A stretch of 64,000 bases of DNA from Rhodospirillaceae bacterium (GTDB lineage Bacteria; Pseudomonadota; Alphaproteobacteria; DSM-16000; Inquilinaceae): the NCBI GenBank assembly GCA_020638575.1, contig JACKIH010000003.1:3645001-3709000 (forward strand), written 5' to 3'. Shown here piece by piece: positions 22,682-31,290 of this stretch. The notes beneath the pieces were generated by a model. It saw nothing but the letters and a program-made list of their open reading frames with translations, searched no databases and was not told the DNA's origin. Position 1 is the first letter of the stretch. Each line of letters starts with the position of its first letter. The position numbers and the translations under genes are program-made.

Positions 22682-25264
22682 GTGGCCTGCCGGGTTGGCC
22701 ACCGCGCCGGTAGCCGCTCCGCCCGACCGGCGTTCCGCCAGCACCCCGTAGAATGCCGGCCAGCAGATCAGGTAGCTGGCCGCCGCCACCAGCAGCACCA
22801 CCGACAGACCGTAGACCACCCCGACGATGGGCACCAGCACGGCCCCGACCACCGAGAAGGAGCCGTTGATGCCCCAGGCCCACAGGAAGAAGTGCTCCTT
22901 GTTGAGCCGCGACAGGCTCGCCATGCCGGTGGCAAACGGGAAGCCCATCAGGAAGGCCAACGGGAACAGCACCGCCAGGCTGGCGATGATCCTGAGCCAG
23001 TTGGGCAGCACGCCGATCACGTCCAGGAGCGGATCGATGCCCAGCGCGAACAGCACGATCAGGGCCGCGATGGCCACGAAGATCTTGGGCATCAGGGTGC
23101 GTGCGCGATCGAGGAAGCGGCCGGACAGGTAGCTGCCGAGACCGGAGAACACCAGCATGCCGGTGATCAGCACCGAAGCGGAGATGGTGGGGTTGGCGAG
23201 CGCCAGCACGAATTTGGAGATCAGCGCGATCTCCACCACGATGTAGCCGAGGCCGAGGCCGAAGAAGTAGACCACCACGCCCAGCTTGCCCGGCTGGCGG
23301 GAGAAGATGGTGCGCCAGCCGAAGATCATCGGCAGCACCAGCAAGACCAGGCCGAAGACGCTGGCCAGCGCCAGGGTGGCCCACAGCAGCAGGTAGCCCC
23401 ACTGGTCGGACACCGCATCCAGCATGCCGGCGAAGGTGCCCATGTCGTGCGTCTTGATGTAGCCGGCGAAGTAGGGCTGGTCGTTGGTCAGCGGGCCGAC
23501 ATCGAAGATGTAGGAGTCCGACACCAGATCGGCCTCGTCGGCGATCAGGTGCGACCACACCAGCCGGTAGAGCGTGGTCGCCGACATGTCGACGTCGGCC
23601 CCTTCGGTCTCCAGCCGCTCGGGATCGAAATAGAGGTCGTTGAACGCCCGGAAGATGGCCGTGCCGTCGTCGCGGTCCCAGGTCTGGCCGGGAGCGTAGA
23701 GCACGTCGAAGGCCATCTGGCCGGAATGGGTCCTCAGCGCCTCGGTCGCCGCGGCATCGAAACCGCCGCGGCTGAACATCACCGTGACCGTCGACAGGTA
23801 GGTGTGATTGACGAAGAAGTGGTCGGCGATGTCCTCGCCCACCACATCGCGCGCCGCCGCCGCCATGGTGGAGAACAGGCGCAGCACCGCCTTCGGCGGG
23901 TTTTCGCGGTTCCAGATGGTCACCGCCAGCACGCCGTCGTCGCTGAGCGCGCGCATGTACGCGGCCATGCTTTCGCGCGTGTACGCGTACTGCTCGAACA
24001 CTGAGATGCCGCCCGGGCTCGACAGGCCCGTGGAGTCCGGCAGGCTGAAATCGATGATGTCGAACGTCTCGTCGGTATTGGCGGCGAACAGGCGGCCTTC
24101 GTAGGGGATCACCGTCACCCGCGGGTCGTCGAGGAAGCGCCCCGTCCAGTCCGACACGAAGGGGTCGTCCTGCAGAGCATCGAGGATCATCGGGTTGGAT
24201 TCGGCCACCGTTACCTGGCGGGCGCCCGCGGCCAGCGCCACCTGGGTGGAGATGCCGCCGCCCAACTGCACCACGAACACGTTGGGCTCGTCGGGGTGCA
24301 GCACGAAGGGCTGATACATGGGCAGGAAGCGGAAATACGCCTGCTGGCTTTCCGGCAGCTCGCGCATGATGCCGACGGGCCCCGAACTGTCGAAATACAT
24401 GCCGAGGAAGGCGTCTGCCGGCATTTCCGACATGTTGAGCGCCGCCATGTCGCTCAAGCCCGGCGCGAAGTGGAAATAGGTGGAGTGGTAGACCTCCACG
24501 TAGCCAAGCGGGCTGGCCGCTTCGTACACGCGCTCGCTATCGGGGAAGGCGCGGGCGTAGCTGACGCCCTTGAATTCCGACACCACGATCTGCGGCAGGC
24601 TGAGGGCTGCCACGACACTGCCGGCGGCCAGCACCAGCAGCACCACCAGGCGCACCATCTGGCCGTTGGAAACGAACCACAGCGCGCCGGCCACCGCCCA
24701 CATGGCGAGCGGCACCAGGATCAGGTCGTCGGGGAAGACGACGTACATGCACAGGAGGAAGGCGAGGCCGCCGAGGCCCGACCCGCCCATATTGGCGAAA
24801 TACACCTTCCCGAAGCTCTTCTGGCCGCGCAGGAACACCAGGCCCAGGAACAGCGCCCCCGGCAGGAACGGCAGGAAGTACAGAACGAAGTTCAGCACCA
24901 GCCGATCCATCTGCGCGGGATCGGAGATCAGGAAGATCGGGTTGAAGGCGTAGATCTGCGCCAGCGTGTTGGCCGCCACCATGAGCGGCCCGAAGCTGAG
25001 CAGGGCGGCCGTCGACCACGCGCCCCAGTGGCGGTCGAAGGTGCCCTTGGCGATCACCATCGCCGCACTGACCACGCCGAAGCCGAACATGGCGATGGAC
25101 ACCACCAGCGAGCCGAAATGGGCCCAGCTCGCGATGGAGAACACGCGCATGGTGCCGATCTGGAAGGCGATGATGGCGCCCGAGATCAGCGCAATGGTGA
25201 TGTAGAACGGAAGGGAGACGCCGGACCGAGCAGCGGCGGAGCGGCCCTCCGTTACTGCGACCAG
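22679..25264 (-). CDS. membrane-embedded spermidine synthase-like protein (cargo gene)
   Basis: About 861 residues from a proposed CTG start, 823 from the first ATG at 25150. Layout: roughly six N-terminal membrane helices, a soluble SpeE-like Rossmann domain (motif VFVVQLGGGISTQVALAAGA, then VAESNPMILDAL and IDFSLPDSTG), and about six C-terminal helices with LGYIVVEIALISKFVLALAN. This is the fused membrane/spermidine synthase-like architecture; reaction unknown. Residues coded upstream of ATG 25150 (SLPFYITIALISGAIIAFQI) read as a proper first helix, but the only start-like codon is CTG 25264, six bases after GGGAGG. It overlaps the isoaspartyl methyltransferase gene by 13 bases. Confidence 0.72.
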   Translation of the reverse strand: MVAVTEGRSAAARSGVSLPFYITIALISGAIIAFQIGTMRVFSIASWAHFGSLVVSIAMFGFGVVSAAMVIAKGTFDRHWGAWSTAALLSFGPLMVAANTLAQIYAFNPIFLISDPAQMDRLVLNFVLYFLPFLPGALFLGLVFLRGQKSFGKVYFANMGGSGLGGLAFLLCMYVVFPDDLILVPLAMWAVAGALWFVSNGQMVRLVVLLVLAAGSVVAALSLPQIVVSEFKGVSYARAFPDSERVYEAASPLGYVEVYHSTYFHFAPGLSDMAALNMSEMPADAFLGMYFDSSGPVGIMRELPESQQAYFRFLPMYQPFVLHPDEPNVFVVQLGGGISTQVALAAGARQVTVAESNPMILDALQDDPFVSDWTGRFLDDPRVTVIPYEGRLFAANTDETFDIIDFSLPDSTGLSSPGGISVFEQYAYTRESMAAYMRALSDDGVLAVTIWNRENPPKAVLRLFSTMAAAARDVVGEDIADHFFVNHTYLSTVTVMFSRGGFDAAATEALRTHSGQMAFDVLYAPGQTWDRDDGTAIFRAFNDLYFDPERLETEGADVDMSATTLYRLVWSHLIADEADLVSDSYIFDVGPLTNDQPYFAGYIKTHDMGTFAGMLDAVSDQWGYLLLWATLALASVFGLVLLVLPMIFGWRTIFSRQPGKLGVVVYFFGLGLGYIVVEIALISKFVLALANPTISASVLITGMLVFSGLGSYLSGRFLDRARTLMPKIFVAIAALIVLFALGIDPLLDVIGVLPNWLRIIASLAVLFPLAFLMGFPFATGMASLSRLNKEHFFLWAWGINGSFSVVGAVLVPIVGVVYGLSVVLLVAAASYLICWPAFYGVLAERRSGGAATGAVANPAGH

Positions 25265-26154
25265 GTGCCGCCTCCCTGGCGGGTGAAGGGCACGAAGCTC
25301 ACCGTGCGGCGGCCCTGGTACATGTCGTCACGCGTGATGGAGACGGTGCCCGAGGCATCCTCCGTCTTCTGCACGCGCAACAGCGTCTGGGCACCCAGCG
25401 GTCCCACCGGGATCACCATGGTGCCGCCGGTGGCGAGCTGCTGCAGCAGGTCCGGCGGAATGTGGTCGATGGCGGCGGTGACGATGATGGCGTCGAACGG
25501 CGCGTACTCTTCCCAGCCGTAATAGCCGTCCGAGGCGCGGCTGGTGATGTTGCCGTATTCGGGGAAGGCGCCGGCCGCCATCTCGTCGTAGAAGCCGCGC
25601 GTGCGCTCGGCCAGCGGCTCGATCACCTCCACGGTGTAAACCTGGTCGGTCAGATAGGACAGAATGGCCGACTGGTAGCCGGATCCGGTGCCGATCTCCA
25701 GCACCCGCTGGCCCGGCTGCAGATCGAGGCCCGAAGTCATGCGGCCGACGATGTGCGGGCCGGAGATGGTGACGCCGTAGCCGATGCCGAGGAAGGCATG
25801 GTCGTAGGCGCGGTCATGGTTCTGCGGCAGGCAGAAGTTCTCCCGCGGCGTCAGCAGGAAGGCACCGATCTCCTTCTCGCGCCACAGATCGCCGTTGCCC
25901 ACCAGGCGCTGCATGCGGTCGAACCGCCAGCCCAGCATCTCGGCGTCTTCGCCACGGCCCTGCGCCAGCATATGGTCGATGAACGCCTGACGGTCGGTCA
26001 GCGGCGGCCGTACGATGGTGGAGATGTCGTAGCGGTCCTGGGCGCGGGCAGCGGACAGCGGGAAGCCGGTGCCCAAAGCGGCCCCAGCGGCGGTCATGGC
26101 GGCGGCGGCCAAGGTCTGGCGCCGCGTCAGGCGGCCGGGGTCGAAAGAAGTCAT
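25252..26154 (-). CDS. Tat-exported protein-L-isoaspartate O-methyltransferase-like protein (cargo gene)
   Basis: A 300-residue protein. Residues 1-39 are a twin-arginine signal (LTRRQTLAAAAMTAAGAALG, ending SAARAQ). The rest matches PCMT: FCLPQNHDRAYDHAFLGIGY, ISGPHIVGRM, the SAM motif RVLEIGTGSGYQSAIL, VYTVEVIEPLAER, and FDAIIVTAAIDHIPPDLLQQ. PCMT methylates damaged isoaspartyl residues for repair, normally in the cytoplasm, where SAM is made; an exported version needs another methyl source or a different role. First gene of the leftward cargo group and apparently coupled to the membrane protein. Confidence 0.82.
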   Translation of the reverse strand: MTSFDPGRLTRRQTLAAAAMTAAGAALGTGFPLSAARAQDRYDISTIVRPPLTDRQAFIDHMLAQGRGEDAEMLGWRFDRMQRLVGNGDLWREKEIGAFLLTPRENFCLPQNHDRAYDHAFLGIGYGVTISGPHIVGRMTSGLDLQPGQRVLEIGTGSGYQSAILSYLTDQVYTVEVIEPLAERTRGFYDEMAAGAFPEYGNITSRASDGYYGWEEYAPFDAIIVTAAIDHIPPDLLQQLATGGTMVIPVGPLGAQTLLRVQKTEDASGTVSITRDDMYQGRRTVSFVPFTRQGGGTWSQ

Positions 26155-26315
26155 GTGTCGCCTCTCAGGTTGATGACGCCCGCTGGGTGTATGACAATCC
26201 TGGACCGAGTGTCCATAAGGGAAACCGGCGCGTTAACGGTGCGGGCCCATTGGTCGCGCCGGCCGGAAGTCAGCTCCATGCCACGCTCCATGGAGCAGCG
26301 AATAGGGACCAAAGT

Positions 26316-27251
26316 TTGACCGACCGACCCGCCGATCGCGTCCTCCCGCACGCCAGCCAAGCGGCCGCCGGCTTCCGGGAGATGGTCGCCCAGGCGGTCG
26401 AACTGCGGACCCGTAAGGCCTTGGCGGAAATCGCACCTTCCGGCGCACCGACGGCGCCGCTGCCGTTCATGATGGCTGCCTCGTTCCGCGACACCTATGG
26501 CCGCATCCTGCGCACCGGCGTCGTGCCGCTGCTGTTTACCACGCCGGCCATGCGCTCGCTGGAGAAGGCACACCAGTGGTCGACGGCGGACAAGGTTCGC
26601 CTGTTCGAGATCCTGACCCTGCCCGACAACCCGATTCGCGACGCGTGGGACCGCGCCTGGAGGACCTTGTGGGCGACTCGCGGTGTCGCCCTGGGGTCGC
26701 ACGGAGCCGCGGGGCCGGCCGACGGGCGCGATCACGCCAAGCTGGGCATGCTCGCACGACTCGGCCGCCTGATGGCGGGCAAGTCGCCGGCCGGCATCCC
26801 CCCGCCGGGATCCGCCCGTCCCGCACCCTACCCCAGCGGCGACACGGTGAGCTTCCGCGACCTCATCGAGCGCCATGCCGTCACCCACGGCTACCGGCCG
26901 CCGGAGGATGAGGACATCCATGCCCTGGAGGAGCTGATTCGCGTGCCGCCGGCCATGCTCCACAAGGCGTGGGGCGAGATCGCCGACATGCACATGCGGG
27001 AGTTCAAGCCGGTCGGCGTGCCGCGGGCGGACAAGGGCTCGCTGGTCGCGACCCTGGTGCGCTGGCAGCGCAGCCTGCCTCCCTTCATGGGCGAGTTCCT
27101 GCTGATTCGCGCGGCGACGGACCTGGAATATTGCGACTTCCCCTTCGTGCGGCAGCTCCTCCACCTGTGCTGCGACGACCTGGGACCGCACGAACGCGCG
27201 CTGCCGCTGCTCACCGAATATCAGGCATCGCTGCCCAAGATCATCCGGTGA
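26316..27251 (+). CDS. hypothetical cargo protein upstream of capsid
   Basis: A helical protein of about 311 residues with no recognised domain. Segments: VAQAVELRTRKALAEIAPSG, LPFMMAASFRDTYGRILRTG, WSTADKVRLFEILTLPDNPI, and a C-terminal YCDFPFVRQLLHLCCDDLGP. No signal peptide or membrane helix. Start is uncertain: TTG 26316 (after AGGGACC), ATG 26382, or GTG 26187, which would overlap the divergent promoter area. It is the only rightward gene in the cargo block and ends 25 bases before a strong promoter for the capsid gene. Confidence 0.55.
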   Translation: MTDRPADRVLPHASQAAAGFREMVAQAVELRTRKALAEIAPSGAPTAPLPFMMAASFRDTYGRILRTGVVPLLFTTPAMRSLEKAHQWSTADKVRLFEILTLPDNPIRDAWDRAWRTLWATRGVALGSHGAAGPADGRDHAKLGMLARLGRLMAGKSPAGIPPPGSARPAPYPSGDTVSFRDLIERHAVTHGYRPPEDEDIHALEELIRVPPAMLHKAWGEIADMHMREFKPVGVPRADKGSLVATLVRWQRSLPPFMGEFLLIRAATDLEYCDFPFVRQLLHLCCDDLGPHERALPLLTEYQASLPKIIR

Positions 27252-27276
27252 GGCCGCGGCGGCTGCGCATTGCCTG

Positions 27277-27304
27277 TTGACATCAAGGAATAAAATCTTA
27301 TAAC
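27277..27304 (+). promoter_or_regulatory. near-consensus sigma-70 promoter ahead of the capsid gene
   Basis: TTGACA (27277-27282), a 16-base AT-rich spacer, and TATAAC (27299-27304). This is one of the best promoters in the window and sits about 260 bases upstream of the capsid ATG. Confidence 0.75.
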
Positions 27305-27565
27305 CGGTCCCGGCGTCGCCCGAACTGTGTCCAGTCGGCGCCGCCCCCGGTCCCCGGCCAACCCGAACGAACCGCCGTGCGCTCCCGCGAGAGGACACAG
27401 GTCCTCCTGGGAGCGGCGGCGGTTTTCGCGTTTCGGGCCCGGTGTCCGGTTTTTTCGAGGGGCCGGGTACGGCCGTTGGCGGTGCGGGCCTTGCCCGTAT
27501 CCACCGGCGACAACCGGCGGCGCCCCGCTTTCCTGCGGCTATCGCGCAACGGGAGTTAGGGCGAG
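27305..27565 (+). promoter_or_regulatory. structured leader of the capsid gene
   Basis: With the promoter, this fills the 314 bases between the cargo gene and the capsid ATG. It holds a two-part stem (CGCTCCC 27380-27386 with GGGAGCG 27409-27415; GAGGAC 27391-27396 with GTCCTC 27401-27406), then GC-rich sequence and a T-run near 27462. I see no gene. A GGGAG-type site precedes the capsid start. The stem could protect the mRNA or control translation; this is inference. Confidence 0.5.
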
Positions 27566-28393
27566 ATGTCAACCAGTATCGACAAGGCGTTCGTCAAGCA
27601 GTTCGAACGCGAAGTGCATGAAGCCTATCAGCGGATGGGCTCCAAGCTGCGCAGCACCGTGCGCTCCAAGGGCGAGGTGCGCGGCTCTTCGACCACGTTC
27701 CAGAAGATCGGCAAGGGCACGGCGGCGGTGAAGTCCCGCCACGGCCAGGTGCCGGTGATGAACCTCGATCACACGCCGGTGGAGTGCGAACTCAGCGACT
27801 ACTACGCCGGCGACTGGGTCGACCGGCTGGACGAGCTGAAGATCAGCTTCGACGAACGCCAGGTGGTGGCCAATGCCGGTGCCTATGCGCTGGGCCGCAA
27901 GACCGACGAGCTGATCATCGCCGCACTCGACGACGCCGCCGTGGCCGAAGCCGAGGACGGCACCACCAAGCTCACCGAAACCAAGGTGATGGCCGCCCTG
28001 GAGGTGCTCGGCGCCAACGAGGTGCCGGACGACGGGCAGCGCTACGCCATCGTCGGCTGGCGCCAGTGGGCCGATCTGCTGGGCCTGGAGGAATTCTCCA
28101 GTGCCGACTACGTGGGCCCGGACGAGCTGCCTTGGCGCGGCACCCAGGCGAAGCGTTGGCTCGGCACCCTGTGGATGCCCCATTCCGGCCTGCCCCTGGC
28201 GGCCGATGTGCGCACCGGCTTCTGGTACCACAAGACCGCCGTGGGCCATGCCTCCGGTGCCGACGTGGAGACCGACGTCACCTGGCACGGCGACCGGGCG
28301 GCCCACTTCGTCAACTCCATGATGAGCCAGGGCGCCTGCCTGATCGACCCCACCGGCGTGGTCAAGCTGCCGTGCCTGGAGGCGGCGGCCTAG
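27566..28393 (+). CDS. major capsid protein
   Basis: A 275-residue protein of the phage capsid family seen in alphaproteobacterial podovirus-like modules. It opens MSTSIDKAFVKQFEREVHEA and continues with RSKGEVRGSSTTFQKIGKGT, CELSDYYAGDWVDRLDELKI and a late WYHKTAVGHASGADVETDV segment. It should assemble the icosahedral shell on the scaffold. Its promoter is separate from the upstream phage genes, and a small structural gene follows after 49 bases with GGAG upstream. Confidence 0.85.
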   Translation: MSTSIDKAFVKQFEREVHEAYQRMGSKLRSTVRSKGEVRGSSTTFQKIGKGTAAVKSRHGQVPVMNLDHTPVECELSDYYAGDWVDRLDELKISFDERQVVANAGAYALGRKTDELIIAALDDAAVAEAEDGTTKLTETKVMAALEVLGANEVPDDGQRYAIVGWRQWADLLGLEEFSSADYVGPDELPWRGTQAKRWLGTLWMPHSGLPLAADVRTGFWYHKTAVGHASGADVETDVTWHGDRAAHFVNSMMSQGACLIDPTGVVKLPCLEAAA

Positions 28394-28442
28394 GACCTTC
28401 ATCCCAGCCGCGCCCGCCACCCCCTTCACGGAGGAGATCTCC

Positions 28443-28712
28443 ATGAGCTGCGACCTCAACAATCTTAGCGTGCTGGCCTACGCCAACGGCTTCACGCTGT
28501 GGCACTACACCACCGAAGACGCCGACACCGAGGTGGACGACACCGACTACTTCCTCGACGCCAAGGACCTGCTGAAGGTCGGCGACATGATCCTCGCCAA
28601 CACCGACACCGACGGCGGCACGCCCAAGGGCGGCATCTTCCGGGTGCTGGCGGTGAGCGCCGCGTCGGTCGACGTCTCCAACATGACCGCGGTGGGTGCC
28701 ACCAACACCTAA
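28443..28712 (+). CDS. small phage structural protein (possible capsid decoration)
   Basis: An 89-residue acidic protein (DLNNLSVLAYANGFTLWHYT, then DTDYFLDAKDLLKVGDMILA and FRVLAVSAASVDVSNMTAVG). Small beta-rich proteins directly after the capsid gene in this type of module are commonly capsid-associated. No diagnostic motif is seen, so decoration is inferred from position. GGAGGAGAT lies just before the ATG. A strong hairpin follows at 28740. Confidence 0.7.
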   Translation: MSCDLNNLSVLAYANGFTLWHYTTEDADTEVDDTDYFLDAKDLLKVGDMILANTDTDGGTPKGGIFRVLAVSAASVDVSNMTAVGATNT

Positions 28713-28739
28713 ACCACCCGCCGACCAACCCGCCGAACA

Positions 28740-28767
28740 GGGCGCGGCCGCAGCAGCGGTCGCGCCC
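28740..28767 (+). terminator. hairpin after the capsid unit
   Basis: GGGCGCGGCCGC pairs with GCGGTCGCGCCC across an AGCA loop, followed by the moderately T-rich GTCGTCGTTCTTG. It lies between the 89-residue gene and the adaptor gene, so the capsid and its neighbour could form their own high-level transcript with partial read-through. Confidence 0.55.
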
Positions 28768-28798
28768 GTCGTCGTTCTTGCATCCTGGAGATCAGTCC

Positions 28799-29368
28799 AT
28801 GGCCCTGTCCGCCGTCGCCCTTTCCAACCGCGCACTCCTGAAGATCGGTGCCGCGGCCATCCAGGGATTCCACGATGCCAGCACCGAAGCCGACCTGGCC
28901 AACGCGTTCTACGGGCCGACCCGCGACGCGCTCCTGTCGGCCTATCCCTGGACCTTCGCCACCACCGCGGTGGAGCTGAACCGCTTGGCCGAAGTACCGC
29001 TGGCCGATTTCGCCAACGCCTTCCAGTTGCCCGACGGCACGCTCCGGGTGCTGTCCGCCGGTGCGGGCGGGCGCAGCCGCGGGCTCGTCTACCGCATCGC
29101 CGGCCGGCGGCTGCTCAGCGATGCCGCGCGGGTGGTCGCCAACATCGTCTTCCGGCCGGAAGAGGGCGATACCCCGCCCTTCTTCGATGCGGCCCTGATC
29201 GACCGGCTGGCGGCCGAACTGTGCATCCCGCTGACCGAGAGCACCTCGCGCGCGGAATCCCTCAACCGCCTTGCGGACGACGCGCTGCGGCGGGCCCGCC
29301 TGGTGGATGCCCAGCAGGACACGCCCCAGCAGATCGACGACTTCGTGCTGCTGGCCGATCGCGCCTGA
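28799..29368 (+). CDS. head-tail adaptor (tail tubular protein A-like)
   Basis: A 189-residue protein opening SAVALSNRALLKIGAAAIQG, with FYGPTRDALLSAYPWTFATT, typical of podoviral adaptor or tail tubular A proteins. The C-terminal half has RLAAELCIPLTESTSRAESL. In the virion such proteins ring the portal and carry the nozzle. CTGGAG precedes the ATG. The nozzle gene begins 17 bases downstream. Confidence 0.8.
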   Translation: MALSAVALSNRALLKIGAAAIQGFHDASTEADLANAFYGPTRDALLSAYPWTFATTAVELNRLAEVPLADFANAFQLPDGTLRVLSAGAGGRSRGLVYRIAGRRLLSDAARVVANIVFRPEEGDTPPFFDAALIDRLAAELCIPLTESTSRAESLNRLADDALRRARLVDAQQDTPQQIDDFVLLADRA

Positions 29369-29385
29369 GGGGAGGGGGCCCAACC

Positions 29386-31290
29386 ATGACGCGCGTGCGC
29401 CTCCACCAGACCAGCTTCACCGCCGGCCAGGTGGCCCCCGCCCTACTGGGCCGGTCGGATCTCCGGCTCTATCAGAACGGGGCCGCCACCCTCACCAACG
29501 TGCTCATCCTGCCCACCGGCGGGGTACGCCGCCGCCCCGGCCTGCGCCATGTGACGGGGCTGCCCGGCCGGGCGCGGCTGATCGCGTTCGAGTTCAACAC
29601 CGAGCAGGTCTACCTGCTCGCCGTCACCGACGGTCTGGTGACCGTGCTGGCCGACGGCGAAGCGGTGGCCACCCTGACCTCCCCCTGGAGCGAGGCGCAA
29701 CTCGCCGGCCTCACTTGGACCCAGAGTGCCGACACCCTGCTGATCTGCCATCCCGACGTGGAAGCGCGGCGGCTCACCCGCCACGGCGCGGCCGACTGGC
29801 GACTGGAGGGATGGAGCTTCGCGGTGGTCGACGGCGTCGACACCCGGCCCGTCCATCGCTTCGCCGACGCTGAGATCACGCTGACGCCGTCCGCGACCAG
29901 CGGCACCATCACCCTCACCGCGTCGGCCGCGGCGTTCGATCCCCTGCACGCGGGCCTGCCCTTTCAGGTGGCCGGCAAGCAGGTGACGCTGACCGCCGTG
30001 GTCTCCGCCACCGAAGCCACGGCCGACACCGTGGAGGATCTCGACGCCACCGATGCCACCACGGACTGGCAGGAGCCCGCCTGGTCGGCCGTGCGCGGCT
30101 GGCCGGTCTCCGCTGTCTTCCACAAGGACCGGCTGGTGGTGGGCGGGGCCCGCGACCTGCCCAACCGCATCTGGATTTCCCGCTCCGCCGACCTGTTCAA
30201 CTTCGACACCGGTACCGGCCTCGACGACGAGGCGATCGAGTTTCCCATCCTCGCCGACCAGGTGAACGCCGTGCGCGCGGTGTTTTCCGGCCACGACCTG
30301 CAGGTGTTCACCGCCGGGGCGGAATGGGTGGTCACCGGCGAGCCCTTGAGCCCGGCCTCCGTGGAGCTGATCCGCCAGACCCGCGTCGGTTCCCCCACCG
30401 AGCGCTCCGTGCCGCCGCGCGATGTCGATGGCGCCACCATGTTCGCCAGCAGCGACGGCGGCGGCGTGCACGAGTTCCTCTATGTCGACGTGGACAGCGC
30501 CTACACCGCCTTGGACCTGGCGCTGGTGGCGGGCGAGGTGGTGCGCGATCCGGTGGACCAGGATTACGACCGGGTGAACCGGCTGCTCTACGTGGCGATG
30601 GCCGATGGCAGCATCGGCGCGCTCACGGCCTACCGGGCCGAACAGGTGACCGCCTGGACCCGCCTGGAAACCGATGGCGCGGTCGCCGCCGTCGCCATGG
30701 TCGGCGGTGTCGCCCATGTGGCGGTGCTCCGCGCCGGCCTATGGTCGGTGGAAGCCTTCGACGCGACGGTGTCCCTGGATGCCGCCCTTGCCGGCAGCGA
30801 TGCCGAGGGCACGGCCAACTGGCTGGGCCTCGACCATCTGGAGGGCCGCGAGGTCCGCGTGCTGGCGGACGGCAGCGACCTCGGCCTGCTGACGGTGACG
30901 GGCGGGGCAGTGACTTTGCCGGTGCCGGCCTTCGCAGTGCATGTCGGTCTGCCCTTCCGCCACGTCATCGAGCCGCTGCCCCCGGCGCCGTTCGCCGGCA
31001 GTTCCGGCAGCGCCGGGCTGGCGCTCCGCCCGGTGCGCACGGTCTTCCGGCTGCTGGAGACCGCCGCGCTGCGCGTCGACACCGGGCGCGGCCCCACGGC
31101 GATCCCGCTCGGCACGCTCAACCAAGCCTCCGGCCTCGGTGCCGCACCCGCACCCGTCACCGGCGACCGCATGCTGCGCCATCTCGGCTGGACCCGCAGT
31201 GCCGACCGGCCGCTGTGGCGCATCGACCAGGACGACCCGGTGGGCTTCTGCCTGCTTTCCGCAACCACTGAAGTGAAGGTGAACGACTGA
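29386..31290 (+). CDS. tail nozzle protein (tail tubular protein B-like)
   Basis: A 634-residue beta-rich protein. It opens with LHQTSFTAGQVAPALLGRSD and GAATLTNVLILPTGGVRRRP, the hallmark start of phage nozzle proteins, then shows repeated blade-like segments (DRLVVGGARDLPNRIWISRS, FSGHDLQVFTAGAEWVVTGE) suggesting a propeller. It should form the tail tube tip through which DNA leaves. GGAGG precedes the ATG. The stop overlaps the next ATG by one base. Confidence 0.85.
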   Translation: MTRVRLHQTSFTAGQVAPALLGRSDLRLYQNGAATLTNVLILPTGGVRRRPGLRHVTGLPGRARLIAFEFNTEQVYLLAVTDGLVTVLADGEAVATLTSPWSEAQLAGLTWTQSADTLLICHPDVEARRLTRHGAADWRLEGWSFAVVDGVDTRPVHRFADAEITLTPSATSGTITLTASAAAFDPLHAGLPFQVAGKQVTLTAVVSATEATADTVEDLDATDATTDWQEPAWSAVRGWPVSAVFHKDRLVVGGARDLPNRIWISRSADLFNFDTGTGLDDEAIEFPILADQVNAVRAVFSGHDLQVFTAGAEWVVTGEPLSPASVELIRQTRVGSPTERSVPPRDVDGATMFASSDGGGVHEFLYVDVDSAYTALDLALVAGEVVRDPVDQDYDRVNRLLYVAMADGSIGALTAYRAEQVTAWTRLETDGAVAAVAMVGGVAHVAVLRAGLWSVEAFDATVSLDAALAGSDAEGTANWLGLDHLEGREVRVLADGSDLGLLTVTGGAVTLPVPAFAVHVGLPFRHVIEPLPPAPFAGSSGSAGLALRPVRTVFRLLETAALRVDTGRGPTAIPLGTLNQASGLGAAPAPVTGDRMLRHLGWTRSADRPLWRIDQDDPVGFCLLSATTEVKVND

